Shown one piece after another: positions 30,662 through 41,765 of a stretch of 64,000 bases of DNA. The DNA is taken from positions 107,136,001-107,200,000 of the forward strand of contig OZ231126.1 of the NCBI GenBank assembly GCA_965153355.1, in the 5' to 3' direction. Within the stretch, counting starts at the first letter, position 1, and each line of letters starts with the position of its first letter. The notes under the pieces were generated by a model. It was given only the letters and a program-made list of their open reading frames with translations, was not told the DNA's origin and made no database searches. The DNA comes from Flaccisagitta enflata. Lineage: Eukaryota; Chaetognatha; Sagittoidea; Aphragmophora. Both the position numbers and the translations under genes were made by a program.

Positions 30662-31620
30662 CATTCTAAACTAAATCCTGCCAATTTGTCGAGTAAAGGT
30701 ATCAAAGGTAACGAGTCTAAAAAGTGGAGATTTTACCATCAAGGCCCACCATTTCTCTCCCTCCCAATTTCAGAATGGCCACCGAAGTTACCCGTAAACA
30801 CGACGACAAAAGCAACGCTTAACGCAGACATCGGCACGCTCTCAATCCTTGCCGTACACGGCACCACAGACGACGTGAACATCGTAGCCGAATCCAAAAC
30901 GATGGAGTCATGGATCACCAAATCTACATGCAAGTTGGAACACTGGAGAAACAAAATAAGAAGGGTGGCAATCATAAAGAAAGTTATTCTGAAACTGAGA
31001 GATTTAACAAAAGCAAAAAACTCAGTCCTAATGACAAACAGACTAAGACCAAGAAATAACCCAGGACAAACTAATCCGAACAGAAAATTTGTAATCCATC
31101 TTAGTCAGGATGAGAGGGAGTCAGCCGAAATTCTTTTAATCAAGGCGTTACAGAGTGACTCATTCCAAAAAGAGACCATGCACCTGGTAAAATTGGGTAT
31201 TTTCTCTCCAAACGCATTAAAAGAACTAAACATTAAAGACTCAAAATTAAGCAGCCTCTCACCATTCATCGATGAAAGTGGTCTCATCCGGGCAGGAGGC
31301 AGATGTGAAAAAGCCGAATATCTACCATACAATCACAAATATCCAATCATTCTACCCAACCATCAAAATGAGACTGTGAGAGCAATCATCAGGCATTATC
31401 ATCAATCTCACTACAACAGATACCATTGTACCGCATTACAAACTTATTCACTTCTTAGAGAAAAGTTCTTTGTACTAGGCGGTAAGGTAGCAGTAAAAAG
31501 TGTGATCTCAAAATGCATCACTTGCCAAAGATTAAACAAACGATTAGGAAAACAAAGAGAAGATGATCTACCAACAGAGAGAATTGAAGTCATTCCACCA
31601 TTTACAATTCAGGAATTGAC
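30662..31620 (+). pseudogene. BEL/Pao RNase H end and integrase N-terminus (second copy, right half)
   Basis: Resumes with SKLNPANLSSKG, the 'NPAD' block that normally follows the RNase H seen at 15.7 kb. A linker comes next, then the integrase zinc region: LIRAGGRCEKAEY, HYHQSHYNRYHCTALQTYSLLREKFF and KCITCQRLNKRLG (C-x2-C). From SKCITC on it is almost the same as the minus-strand copy at 9.4 kb. The frame is lost at about 31605, where a small deletion in the PPF segment changes phase just before IDALGPF. The first catalytic Asp is therefore present in the DNA but out of frame. Confidence 0.85.
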
Positions 31621-32822
31621 GCACTAGGACCATTTCATCTCAGACACAAAGGGAGAGGAACCATTAAACTATTTGTATTACTTGCATGTTGCATGTCAAC
31701 ACGACAAGACATGACATCATCTAGTTTGATTAACGCCTTGATTAAAATTTTCTCACGGTTTCCATCATTGAGAAAACTTTATTCGGATAATGGTAGTAAC
31801 CTAATTGGGGCGGATAATGAAATCAAAAATGCCATTTATGAGTGGAATCGAACAAACTTGAAAAAAGAACTAGAAATAATAGGAATAGAGTGGCACTTTG
31901 GACCCGCATATTGTGGTCAGGCAGGAGGAGCGTGGGAAAGGTTAATAGGTTTAGCCAAAAAATTACTAAGAAGCGTCGTAGGCACAAGAAATATTGACTA
32001 TGACGATTTCGAAAGTTTGCTTTATGGTGCCAGTTACATGATGAATAGCCCACTAAGAAAACACACTTTTTCATAGAAAAGTTCTCTATCGAAGAGATAT
32101 GACTCAAAATCATAAAAGTAGATGGTCCATGACAAAAATTTGGCCATGGGGCTTCCTTAAAGTGTGCCCGCCACATACTCCATTTCCCATTATAAAAGAT
32201 AGGAGACTCTGCAGACCAAATTCCTCCTGTACATTTCCTATGGGATATGGGGATGGTGGCGGGCACACTTTTGAGAATTCCCAAGGTCAAATTTTTGTGT
32301 TGGACCATCTATATACATGATTTTGAGTCAGATTCCTTGGATAGAGAGCCTCGCCATGAAAAAGCGTTTTTTTATAGTGGGCTAATGATGAACTGTAGAC
32401 CAATCACGGCAGCCTCTACTGACATTGATGACACTCACGTACTCACTCCAGCACACTTCCTCTATCCATACCTGTACGTTGATACCACTTGTCACATTGT
32501 TCCCCCACAGACGGAGTTGTATGATTGCCTGAGACACGGATGGCGCTCGACCCAATTTCTCCTCGACGAATTTTGGTGCATCTTCAAGTCTACATATGTT
32601 GAGAGCCTTAGGAGAAGAAAAAAGGTAAAATCGACAAACATTACATTGGGTCAGTTGGTACTCATTGAGTCGACAGACTCTTCAAGAGAGTATTGGCCCT
32701 GTGGGAGAATCATTGAAATTCTTAATGAGGATGTACATCATCCACGTAGATTTAAAATTCGATTATCATCTGGCAAAATTGTCGATAGACATATTTCCTC
32801 CATTATAGTACTGGAAACTTAA
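31621..32822 (+). pseudogene. BEL/Pao integrase core and C-terminus (second copy)
   Basis: After the frameshift the core continues: YSDNGSN (Asp) and GGAWERLIG (Glu). About 21 bp are missing near 31705 compared with the minus copy. GASYMMN is interrupted at 32046 by a 339-bp hAT-type element, and RPITAASTDIDDTHVLTP resumes at 32393. It ends IVLET at 32819 followed by TAA, matching the end of the other copy at 8465. Similarity then continues ~35 bp into non-coding sequence (AATCGGATTGAATTAT), possibly the start of the BEL 3' LTR. Confidence 0.85.
32046..32384. mobile_element. Foldback element with 8-bp target duplication (hAT type)
   Basis: 339 bp flanked by ATGATGAA on both sides (32038-32045 and 32385-32392). 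It starts TAGCCCACTAAGAAAA and ends, in reverse complement, TAGCCCACTATAAAAA. The two halves are imperfect inverted repeats for about 130 bp each (for example GACTCAAAATCAT and GTGTGCCCGCCAC in both arms). No coding capacity. An 8-bp duplication is the hAT superfamily signature. Confidence 0.9.
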
Positions 32823-33003
32823 TAATAATCGGATTGAATTATGCATACTATGCAAATCATGCAAACTATGCAAAATGATACTACCGAAACAAATGAATAC
32901 ATGCCCCTTTTCTAAATACTTAATGCACATCATCATATTCGAAACGAATCCACACTTATATATATATGGATATTCTCTCATTATAACATTTATCATGTTC
33001 TGC

Positions 33004-33700
33004 ATTATGACCGACGCCGCGCAAAAGGCTATATAATGGTCACCACATTCTGAATTAACTAAGCAAATACACGGGAGAATTTTCTGTTAACAAACATCGG
33101 CATACGGTAATTGACAGTTTAACCGAATGAACCAAATGAACCGAATGAACCAAATGAACCGAACGAACCGAATGAACCGAATGAACAAATTACGTTGTAA
33201 CGTTAAGTACCGCATTCTAGATTGAAACTCGAGCATTTTTTCACTTACGCTATACTGCAATAGGCGGTAGTAACCAAACCAATAGTACATTTGGTAGTGT
33301 GGCGCTTGGCCAACTCAAACATTGTTTTGTTACGAGTATAAACATTGTAAAGTTAAGTACTACATTTCAAAGCAAAATTACAAAAATCTTTTATTCAACC
33401 GAAACCGAGTTCATTTTCAACTAATCGGTAAGTAATCATCTTATACGATACCCAGAATGGTCATTTTTTCGACACGCATAAATACCATCCATCAAGACAA
33501 TTTTCCATACTGAAACACGAATCCATCCGTCGTTATAACCATTCATGATAACTCGCAAACGAATAATTTAAAATACCTCAATATACAAATTAGCTAATTA
33601 ACGATATTCGAGATGAAGAATAAGTAAAATACATGAACGTACCATATGAAACGATACGATCTCACAAACTGCTCACATCATGCTCTCAATATTTGATATC
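33004..33700 (+). repeat. Inverted-duplication arm, right (matches 5800-6500)
   Basis: Landmarks as for the left arm. Also contains a ~10-bp minisatellite (AACCGAATGA / AACCAAATGA) at 33120-33187 that is absent from the left arm. Confidence 0.7.
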
Positions 33701-33714
33701 AAATTCAATTACAT

Positions 33715-35090
33715 GTAATCTATCATTGACGGAAGTTCTAGTCACGATATAATCAAAATCATTATTGGCATGAATAACGTAGCGAATGGTGATTCACACA
33801 ATGTATTACGATACAATTATGTGCAGTTTGATCTTACCATGATTATCGTCCGAATAATATAATATAAAAGTAAAGCTACCAAAGGAAGCAACCTTTTTAC
33901 GAGTTGCTCATCGAGATGGTAGCTGTTCCGACAGAACAATTACAATTATGTGGCAAAGAAAAATAACCAGTCAGTAGTTCTTCAAAACCAAAAGCACGTG
34001 GCAAAGAACTAACCAGTCAGTAGTTCTTAAAAACCAAAACGGAGCATTGTTACCATGCAACTTTGAAAATTCCATGTTAGAAATATTCAAAATTGACCAG
34101 TCACTAGTTTTTAAAAATCTAAAGTATAAATCAGTGAAAAAAAAAGTTGCATTTACACCAAAGTTCAACAACTTTCCAAAATATAAAAATGAAGACTATA
34201 AATACATCCAACTAGAAAATATGATGCTTTCATAAGTGCAAATAATATCAGTGATTATTCTCTGAGCAAATACTGAGGATTTTATGATACTAAGAAACCA
34301 TTTGTTGAGAGAAAAAAAGAAAATCTGTTTTGATCATTGTGCTCTTATGGTTGCTTCATTAGTGAGTCATTTAATCGGAAAGCATGCTGTTCTTCGCTCA
34401 CAACGGCCGCCGATAACTTTGAAAAACTTGACACTTTTTTCATCCGCAGAAAGAGAATTGTTCAATTGCTCTGCATCTTGTCGTAGCTTCATCTCCCATG
34501 GTTTCTCCACTTGACATTCTAATTTTGTCATGTCGTGAGTGACAACAACCCCGTTCCATTTTTCCATTCCTTTCAGCTTCTTTGCCTTCAGGAGCATTGC
34601 ATTCTTTTTTTCCAAGCATGCAAATTTAACCACCAGGGGGCGCACGTTGCCATTGTTTGATGTTCCAACACAAAAATTATGGACGATGTCACAAGAAGGG
34701 TCTAGGTCCAAGTCCAAGTCGGCAGCAAGCAATTTGATCACTGCGAGGTCGTCATCCATTTCATGTAGCCCAAAAATTATGATGATGTTCTTCTTTCTTT
34801 CGCATATCAATCTCTTTGGGGGTATCTATTGAAAATGTTTACTGCTCTAATCTCCCAAAATTTCCATATAACATCACTATTTACCAATTATAACACAATC
34901 ATCATGAACCGTGGCATCTAATTAATCATAATCAATTAATGATGATCATCCTCTTACGACCAACCATTTTTCTTTCACGGATCGGCTCCTGATCTCAATA
35001 CACGCATACCCTGTTATACATAACATTTACCATCAACCAGGTGCAAGTCTTCTTCCAATTAATCAATTAATCACTGAAATTCGTTCTACG
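33715..35090. other. Sequence present only in the right arm
   Basis: AT-rich. Contains a short duplication (AACCAGTCAGTAGTTCTT at 33965 and 34011) and a LINE ORF1 fragment (34367-34810). Likely an insertion into the duplicated arm, or deleted from the left one. Confidence 0.45.
34367..34810 (-). pseudogene. LINE ORF1-like fragment
   Basis: 147 codons with the pattern of non-LTR retrotransposon ORF1 proteins: KNIIIIFGLHE, a DxxxIVHNFCVG segment, RPLVVKFACLEKKNAMLLKAKKLK, then VVVTHDMT. No endonuclease or RT follows, and the start is arbitrary. ORF1 proteins bind RNA. Truncated and presumably dead. Confidence 0.6.
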
Positions 35091-35277
35091 CGTGTATAAG
35101 AAGAACCGGTCTCCTAAACCCCTGGAGGCCGCTTAGACTCTTATATACGTCGTACTTCTCTTCATCAACAACAATCCTCTCGTCAACATTGTCAACATCG
35201 TCAATACTTCCCTTGTCAACATACAACTATCGCGCTATTCACGACTCTCGCGTTTCGCTTCGTTGCCATCCCGCCAC

Positions 35278-38160
35278 AATGGCAGGCTTAATGTGTGACG
35301 ATCAAATTTCTTCGTCAAGCGACAGCAAAGAGGAAAATGAAAGATTTGACAAATTCAAGTCGGAGAAAAACCCCCGTCCCTCTAAAGAAAGGGCCAAGAG
35401 GGAAACAGAAGAGCAAATAACTGGCTCAAAGGCTCTGTCGTCCACACCTACAATCTCGCGACATTAGGCAAAAGCGACAACGAATCCCGCCAACCTACCC
35501 GTCCATCAACGCCAGAAGAACTGCGCCAACTCAGAGCCCAATTTAAATCCGACTGCAACATCCCATCATCACCGGACGAAAAGGAAACCCAACCCATTTT
35601 ACGCGGTCAGTTCCTAAACCAGCCCGACGAAAATGAAACATCAACACAAAACCAACATCGACCTTCTCGACCACGTAATCGTCACACCGGTCCTAACGAA
35701 TTCATGGAGCCGAGTTTAGAGAGTTACAGACGCCCTCCACTTCTCCCAACTCCCAACGATTACCCACCGCGTCCTCACGAGGGGTACGGCGCCAAATTCA
35801 AACGACCGTTAACTCATTATCGCCGTCAACACCCACCTCTACCACCCCAGCCAAATCCCAATTTCGTCCACGGAATAAACCCAAATTTCAAAACTACCTC
35901 TCCCAACCTTTGGTATCCGATGCCCGACGTTTCAATGCCAATGCCCGACGTTTCAAGACCTCCACCACAACTCGAACACAGACAACACATTCCAGCGCCA
36001 TTACAAATAAACACACACACTGCCAAAAGCACCATTCAGAGCACCACCATCCCATCCACCACCGAACGAACGGCCAAGTGTACCTGGACCGCTTGTTGAA
36101 GGGGAGACGGCCGAGGCCATCCATCCACAACAACAACCACAATCCACTCCCACAAATCGCCGTCAACAATCGCCATCACCACCACCAAACTGTAGACATT
36201 CCCCCATCATTTGGCGCGAAAAATCTCCAACCCCATCCGTCGTGTCTTCAGCATCCTCAGGAGAAAAGGAAATTGTTTCTCATCTCTTCCAACGAAAAGG
36301 CAAAAAACCAATATCTCCAGGTCCCTTCAGACGCACACCAACCCCAACACTCTCATCGGAAGCGTCTACAACCTCGCAGGAAAGTTGTGCCAAAGAATAT
36401 GTCAACGGAAAGGCAAAGAAGGAAGCGGAACATGTGCGACTCAGCACCTTGGTTAGGGAGTCAAATTTCTCAAAGGAAATGATACAGGCGCTCGAGGAAT
36501 ACGACCTCGAAAACGAAATTCCCAACTTCCAACCAAAGGAACAACTCAAAGAGATGAAGGAAGAAAAAAAGGACATAAAATTGAGAGATGACCACGCGGA
36601 ATTACCGTTGGAAGTACAGAGGAATCAGTACTCTGAACTGAGAGTTCCAAAAGTCGTAAAGTAAGTCGAAGAGATTTACAGCAAACATGCTAAAAGAAGG
36701 TCCATGCCCAGATGACCTACAATTCTACAGATCTGTAGGCTGGGAGACCTCCAATCCACAGGGATTAGAGATAATTACTCAAGATGGAAAAATCCAGGTA
36801 GCATATACAATTACACTCATATACATGCATACACACATATTGAACTAATCACTACTCAATAATTGAACACTACTGAATAATCAATCTATCAATCAATCAA
36901 CACTACTGAATAATCAATCATTTACATTACACACGCAATCACCTATACAGTCGGTGTATCGTCGAATTTTGCGTGATGGAGGCGCTGACAATAAGTATAT
37001 CGCGGGATTCGAAGCGCTTTGCCTGAGGGAAATCAAGCGACAAGGAATGACGATGTGGGCTGATCTCCAACCACAGGAGTTGTATGTAGAATTGAACATG
37101 GTAGGTGATATAACATATTTAAAACACCACAAGTATTGACGCGATTAACACAACTGAATAGTATACTATGTCATGTGTACTATACTATATGTTAGATGAT
37201 ATGTCATTGTATGTCATTAGTGAGATATGTCATTATACATATCATCGCACACTTAATTGAACACAACCACACTTGCACACTCATACAATCAAATTTAATC
37301 AACTCACCTTTATGTCAACAAATCAGGCGTTTGCTGATGGTCATTGGACTATCATTGGATTATCGAAGAATCCGAAGAAACGTCAGAAGCAGATCGCCAC
37401 CGCGTTAGAAAAGGGCGTCAACGCAGTCCGCCTCGTCCACTCTCTACCATCCAAATATTGGGATGCACGCTCGACAACGACGTCCGTGGCTGCGCAAAAT
37501 CGAGCGAAGGAAGATCTGAAGAAGTCGGCGCGTGAAGAAAAGAATCGGCGAGAACATGAGCGATATCTCGCGAGACTGCCAAAAATAAGTAAGGGAGAAA
37601 ACTATTACCAGCTAGGACTTCAAAGGAAAGTGATACATTGTGAGGAGATCTCAGCCAACAGATACATCCGTCAGCTTAGAGAAAAATTAGAAAATAAGGA
37701 ACATCTATTGCAGTCCATCAAAAGAAAATGAGCTCACAACGAGACTCTAAAGGCCAAAGTTAAGGAAACACGACGTGTAGCTGCAACACTACCGAGGGTT
37801 GTTATCCCAAAGCGTAGGGTTTTTGTGGATAAAACCATTAGTTACAGTCCTTACGTCAGCTTTGAAGAACGTCTAGCACTATATGAAGCATCCAAAAAAC
37901 AAGATTCAGCTGGCACGAGAATTGTTGAAAACAAGATAGTGGAGAAAGAAAATGAGGAAGAAGGAGCAAATCAAGAAGAGGAAGATAGCAAAAATACAGA
38001 GGAAGCTACCATGGAGAAAGCTACTATGGAAGAAGTTACTATGGAAGAAGATGATCGGGAGGAAGATGATGACTCTATGGATTATGTCGCATTTGGTGTG
38101 GAAAACTTTGAAACGGAGTGGATGGAGATGGAAAACAATAACAATGACATTGCCTTTTAA
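35278..38160 (+). pseudogene. Three-exon gene of unknown function (MAGLMCD family), broken
   Basis: Exon 1: 35278-36797. Intron 36798-36950 (GT...ACAG). Exon 2: 36951-37100. Intron 37101-37326 (GTAGGT...CAG). Exon 3: 37327-38160. Both introns are phase 0. Start MAGLMCDDQISSSS matches the fragment at 5758 (-). Exon 1 is hydrophilic, then Pro/His/Asn-rich, then charged. Exons 2-3 include ILRDGGADNKYIAGFEAL, FADGHWTIIG and a coiled coil, with an acidic TMEE-repeat tail. Defects: phase changes near 35420, 36040 and 36660, and an in-frame TGA at 37729-37731, after which the same frame stays open to TAA at 38158-38160. The number of breaks says decayed copy. No domain recognised. Confidence 0.55.
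36066..36130 (+). repeat. ~60-bp dispersed repeat, copy at 36.1 kb
   Basis: GAACGGCC...CCGCTTGTTGAAG...GACGGCCGAGGCCATCC. Falls in exon 1 of the three-exon gene. CGGCC and GGCCG flank the core as complementary arms. Confidence 0.55.
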
Positions 38161-38173
38161 TTCCCAAAAAACA

Positions 38174-38716
38174 GGCGCCTTCGTCGTACCCGCCCACCCA
38201 TCGGAAACAGGATCGTACTTCGACGGGGACGATTATGTGACATTCTATACCAAGGGATACATCGAGAGACGGGAAGCAATCGAGTCGGTGTATTATTTAG
38301 GTGAACATATCATCGACTTTTCCGGAGTAACGACCAGACTCAACGGGCGCCCGTTAGAACCCCTGCCAAATACAAATCCATTTGCTTATATGACCATCAT
38401 CGAGCCAGCTGACCTCTTCGACCCATATTTCTTCGAATCAAAATTCCCAACAAACAATCCCAAAAAATCGACTATTCAAATAAGCGTAAAGAAGAAATCA
38501 AAGAAAAATCTAGGCTTTTCCATAGTTTCCGTAGGTTCAAAGTTTATACTTTTTGGCATTTTTACCGTGATAACCCCGAATTACGCCCCCCCGGTTTCAA
38601 CCCCAACGCGAATCCCCATCTCCAACCCCTTCCCCCACCCAACCCCGATGCACATGATTTCGAGTGATAGTAGTGTACAGCGTTTCTTTTCCTTCCTGTT
38701 GTTACCTAACATTTAA
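38174..38716 (+). CDS. Unrecognised ORF after an AACAG acceptor-like site
   Basis: Follows the three-exon gene by 14 bp. CCCAAAAAACAG ends at 38174. From there a frame reads GAFVVPAHPSETGSYFDGDDYVTFYTKGYIE and later NTNPFAYMTIIEPADLFDPYFF, ordinary amino-acid composition, then a Pro-rich tail, stopping at TAA 38714-38716. It could be a further exon or an alternative C-terminus of the preceding gene (frame entered by splicing), or a separate gene without its 5' end. No domain recognised. Confidence 0.35.
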   Translation, partial: GAFVVPAHPSETGSYFDGDDYVTFYTKGYIERREAIESVYYLGEHIIDFSGVTTRLNGRPLEPLPNTNPFAYMTIIEPADLFDPYFFESKFPTNNPKKSTIQISVKKKSKKNLGFSIVSVGSKFILFGIFTVITPNYAPPVSTPTRIPISNPFPHPTPMHMISSDSSVQRFFSFLLLPNI

Positions 38717-38789
38717 CATTTTTTGGCCATACTATCATCCTCCTCGGAGCATCATCATTTTGGCCCTAATGGCCTTCAATCACAATTTT

Positions 38790-39660
38790 TTTTTAGGATC
38801 CGCCTGCTTGCGCCTAGTTTGGGAGCCGCCTTTGGCGGTGCACAGGCGGATTCCTTTTGATTCTATCTTTGATTATTGATTGTACGGGCATAGTTCATTT
38901 TCAATTTTTCTAATATTTTCACATACACTTGCACCATATACACTACTACACATCCACACAAACGAACGGCTTGTGAACCAGAAGCGCTTGATTGACGGGA
39001 TGTACTTGCCGAGGCCAACCATCCACTTTGCACCAAAATTAAATTCAGATAGCCTAATTTGCATATTTTCACGGCCATGTAACATAGTGTATAAATGTTA
39101 AATCAGTGGAGCATAAAACGCATATCAATTAACATCATAATCAATATTTGATCAACTGGTATTCTTCTGACTTGTTTTCTCGAATCATTGAATTATGAAA
39201 ATTGTGGAAACTCTAAAATGACTCTACTTAATGGTGAACCTTTGGGTAAAATTTAAAAAAAAAAGGGGGATCTGTTTTGACTTGGGGTAGTTCACGCCTT
39301 GAAATTTATTTTGTCTCATCAACCAACCTTTGAAATTAAAGACAACTATTTGACCACTGACGAACAAATCCCAGACAAAATTGATCAGATTTTGTCCGAC
39401 AACGTCCGCATCTTGACCGACTTATGATTGAATCTTGACCGACGGGTGACGTATCCAGACCGTTGAACGGTCAGCATTGAATGCACATGGAATAGTGATG
39501 AACGAAATGAATAACAATAGAATCCATAGTACTAACCCGCTTTGTTGGAGACAAGCCAAAATGTGTTATGGCTAGCCAAAGGCTTCCGGATCCTCTCGAC
39601 CAATCAATGGCGACATATACGACGGGCTTACGGACCTCGACGCACAAAATTGGGGAGGGA
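38790..39660. other. Intergenic, with one copy of the ~60-bp GCGCTTGTTGA-type repeat
   Basis: A GGATCCGCCTG...CAGGCGGATTCC inverted repeat lies at 38798-38855 and the ~60-bp repeat at 38961-39027. The rest is AT-rich with no gene I can support. Confidence 0.5.
38961..39027 (+). repeat. ~60-bp dispersed repeat, copy at 39.0 kb
   Basis: GAACGGCTTG...AGCGCTTGATTGACG...TTGCCGAGGCCAACCATCC. Intergenic. Confidence 0.5.
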
Positions 39661-39703
39661 TTCTTTCTCGACTGAGAATCAAGATGGCGACGAATTTGGG
39701 TAG

Positions 39704-39886
39704 CGAGGTGGAGGAAAGTGGAGAAAGTCGATTGATGATCTCCTTTTTCGACTGCGGAAGTGGGCGTGCCGGAAACGCTTCACTTCCGCAGTAACGTTTG
39801 GCGCTGACTTCCGTTTCACAAATGTGATGATTGTAAGAGAACGAAACGGCTCAGAGAGTGTTGCGACACCTCTATCAAATGCATAG
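39704..39886 (+). pseudogene. ORF fragment related to the 8-kb ORF (GADFxFT)
   Basis: Open from just after a TAG at 39701 to TAG at 39884-39886. It contains RKRFTSAVTFGADFRFT and MIVRERNGSESVATP, aligning with the minus-strand ORF 7877-8152. No ATG at the open end, so it is a fragment or a second exon. Confidence 0.3.
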
Positions 39887-39889
39887 AGA

Positions 39890-40410
39890 ATAAGTAATCT
39901 ATTGGGATGCATGAAAAAGACGATAGTCGACTCCTTTAAAATTTGGCGTTTGACGACATTGTAAGAGAAAGGATCATAAAAACTGACTGAAACGCCGCGA
40001 CGACATTAGGTGGTGATGGATGCGGCGAAGAAGGACACATAGACACTGTGATCCAACTATGTGTCCTCCCTAGTCGCAACATCAAACACCGAATTAGAAT
40101 TGGTGGATTAGTATTAAGGATCGGGTTGGTAAAAATATTTCCATGCGGATCTTGACTAGATTACTATGGGCGCATTGACTTGGAAATTTTGGTAACCATT
40201 TTTCCGGATGATATTTTTTTCCACATTTACTGCAATGACATTTATCCATTTAGGATTGATTGTTTGACAAATGATTCACTCATTGATTGGCCATCATATC
40301 ATTTCACTTGATAGAATTGATAATTGCTGGATGATTTATTCATTTCCTCCACAGATTCATTTCCTCCACAGATCCATTTCTTCCATAATTCTGAAAATAA
40401 AGGAAGGGAC
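39890..40410. other. Intergenic, no gene seen
   Basis: AT-rich. A short tandem (GATTCATTTCCTCCACA, GATCCATTTCTTCCATA) lies just before the first tandem paralogue. Confidence 0.4.
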
Positions 40411-40413
40411 AAA

Positions 40414-41346
40414 ATGAAATCAAAGGCAAAGCGTGTAACCAGAAAGGAGAAAATAAACATAGCAAAAAGAGAGGAGAAGAAATCCTTCAAGGAGAAAGAG
40501 GAAGCGAGATCCTTTATCTGCGAGAAACTAGTTAATTATGGCGGTTTGGGACTTATCGAATTCGCACGTCAAGAGCAGGACACTCTCGTCACCATGAGTA
40601 TTATGCGTCCCAAATAGGATGTTGAAAGAATGAACGTAGACGAATTCCGCGCGCTCCTCACCCTCGTCTTCCATTTGGGACCAATTTCGGTGAATAACTA
40701 CTTGGCATATCAAGTCGTCCTCTACCTCAAAGACATCCAATTGCGTCCCTACATGGACATTGACGACTATGAGGACGCAGTCGAAACGGCACCTCCGATG
40801 TTGAAACACTTTGTAAACCGCTACGCGAAACGCGGACTGAAAGGTGCCCTCTACACCATGCGATACAGACTTGGCTGCATGAAAGGTGACATCAGTAATT
40901 CGAAAAAATACGGCTGTGTCAAATGGCAAGTAGCCATCTCTTCGACCTACATACTTTACAATATCCTTTACATCCTCGACGAAAACGTGGAAAACTACGA
41001 CTTTCTCCATCCAGACGAACTCGCCTCCCCATATCATAACTACTGGGGCCTGTTTCCATACAAAATATTGAAATTCGACTTCGTGCCACCGTTTCCGATC
41101 TATCACTACGAGTGGCAGATCCTCAAAGCCAGGAGGTGCGGCCAAGCACAAATCGTTTACAACATCATACAACATGCGATCTATTTGAGATGGAAAATAC
41201 AATGCAAAAGGGCAATCATTCTCTGAAAATTGTGGATCGCCAATTTGCAGTTATCTGACAGAATCTCACGCTTGGTCGAAAAATTAGCCAAAACATATAC
41301 CAAAGCTATCGACATCCGCGAATACAGAGATAAAAAATTCAAGTGA
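40414..41346 (+). pseudogene. Tandem paralogue 1 of an unrecognised family, two in-frame stops
   Basis: ATG at 40414 starts MKSKAKRVTRKEK, nearly the same as paralogue 2. One continuous frame runs to TGA at 41344-41346 except for TAG at 40615-40617 and TGA at 41224-41226. The central part (40630-41226, 198 codons) has the family blocks LKHFVNRYAKRGLKG, YWGLFPYKIL and IYHYEWQIL. A charged, probably coiled C-terminus (RISRLVEKLAK) follows the second stop. No frameshift is needed, only the two stops. Function unknown; hydrophobic and aromatic content suggests a folded globular protein. Confidence 0.5.
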
Positions 41347-41765
41347 AATGGCAGAGAGTTTTCATGTACATAGCTTACTTTGCAAGACATTGTGGAGACC
41401 TAAACTTATAATTAACAAAATGATCATCATTACCAAAGGGTTTTGCCGTTTATTTATCAAACACATATTGATTTCATCATGATTTACTTCCGTTCCACTC
41501 ATCCGTTAGTCTAACGCGATAATCATCATTTTAATTTACCCGCCAAAACGGACATATTCATTTACAAAGTTGATTAAAACTAATGATCAAGAATTGTATC
41601 GTTCTCTCATTATACTATCCCAACCATCCCATTTGTTGGAATCGACGTTCTATAATTACCATGGTTGTCTTGATGGACATTGTTTGATAAACTATTTCAG
41701 GTACACTTACTCAAACTCAAGTCCAAAACTCAAAATTAAGTCCAGAACACAAACTCAAATCCAAA

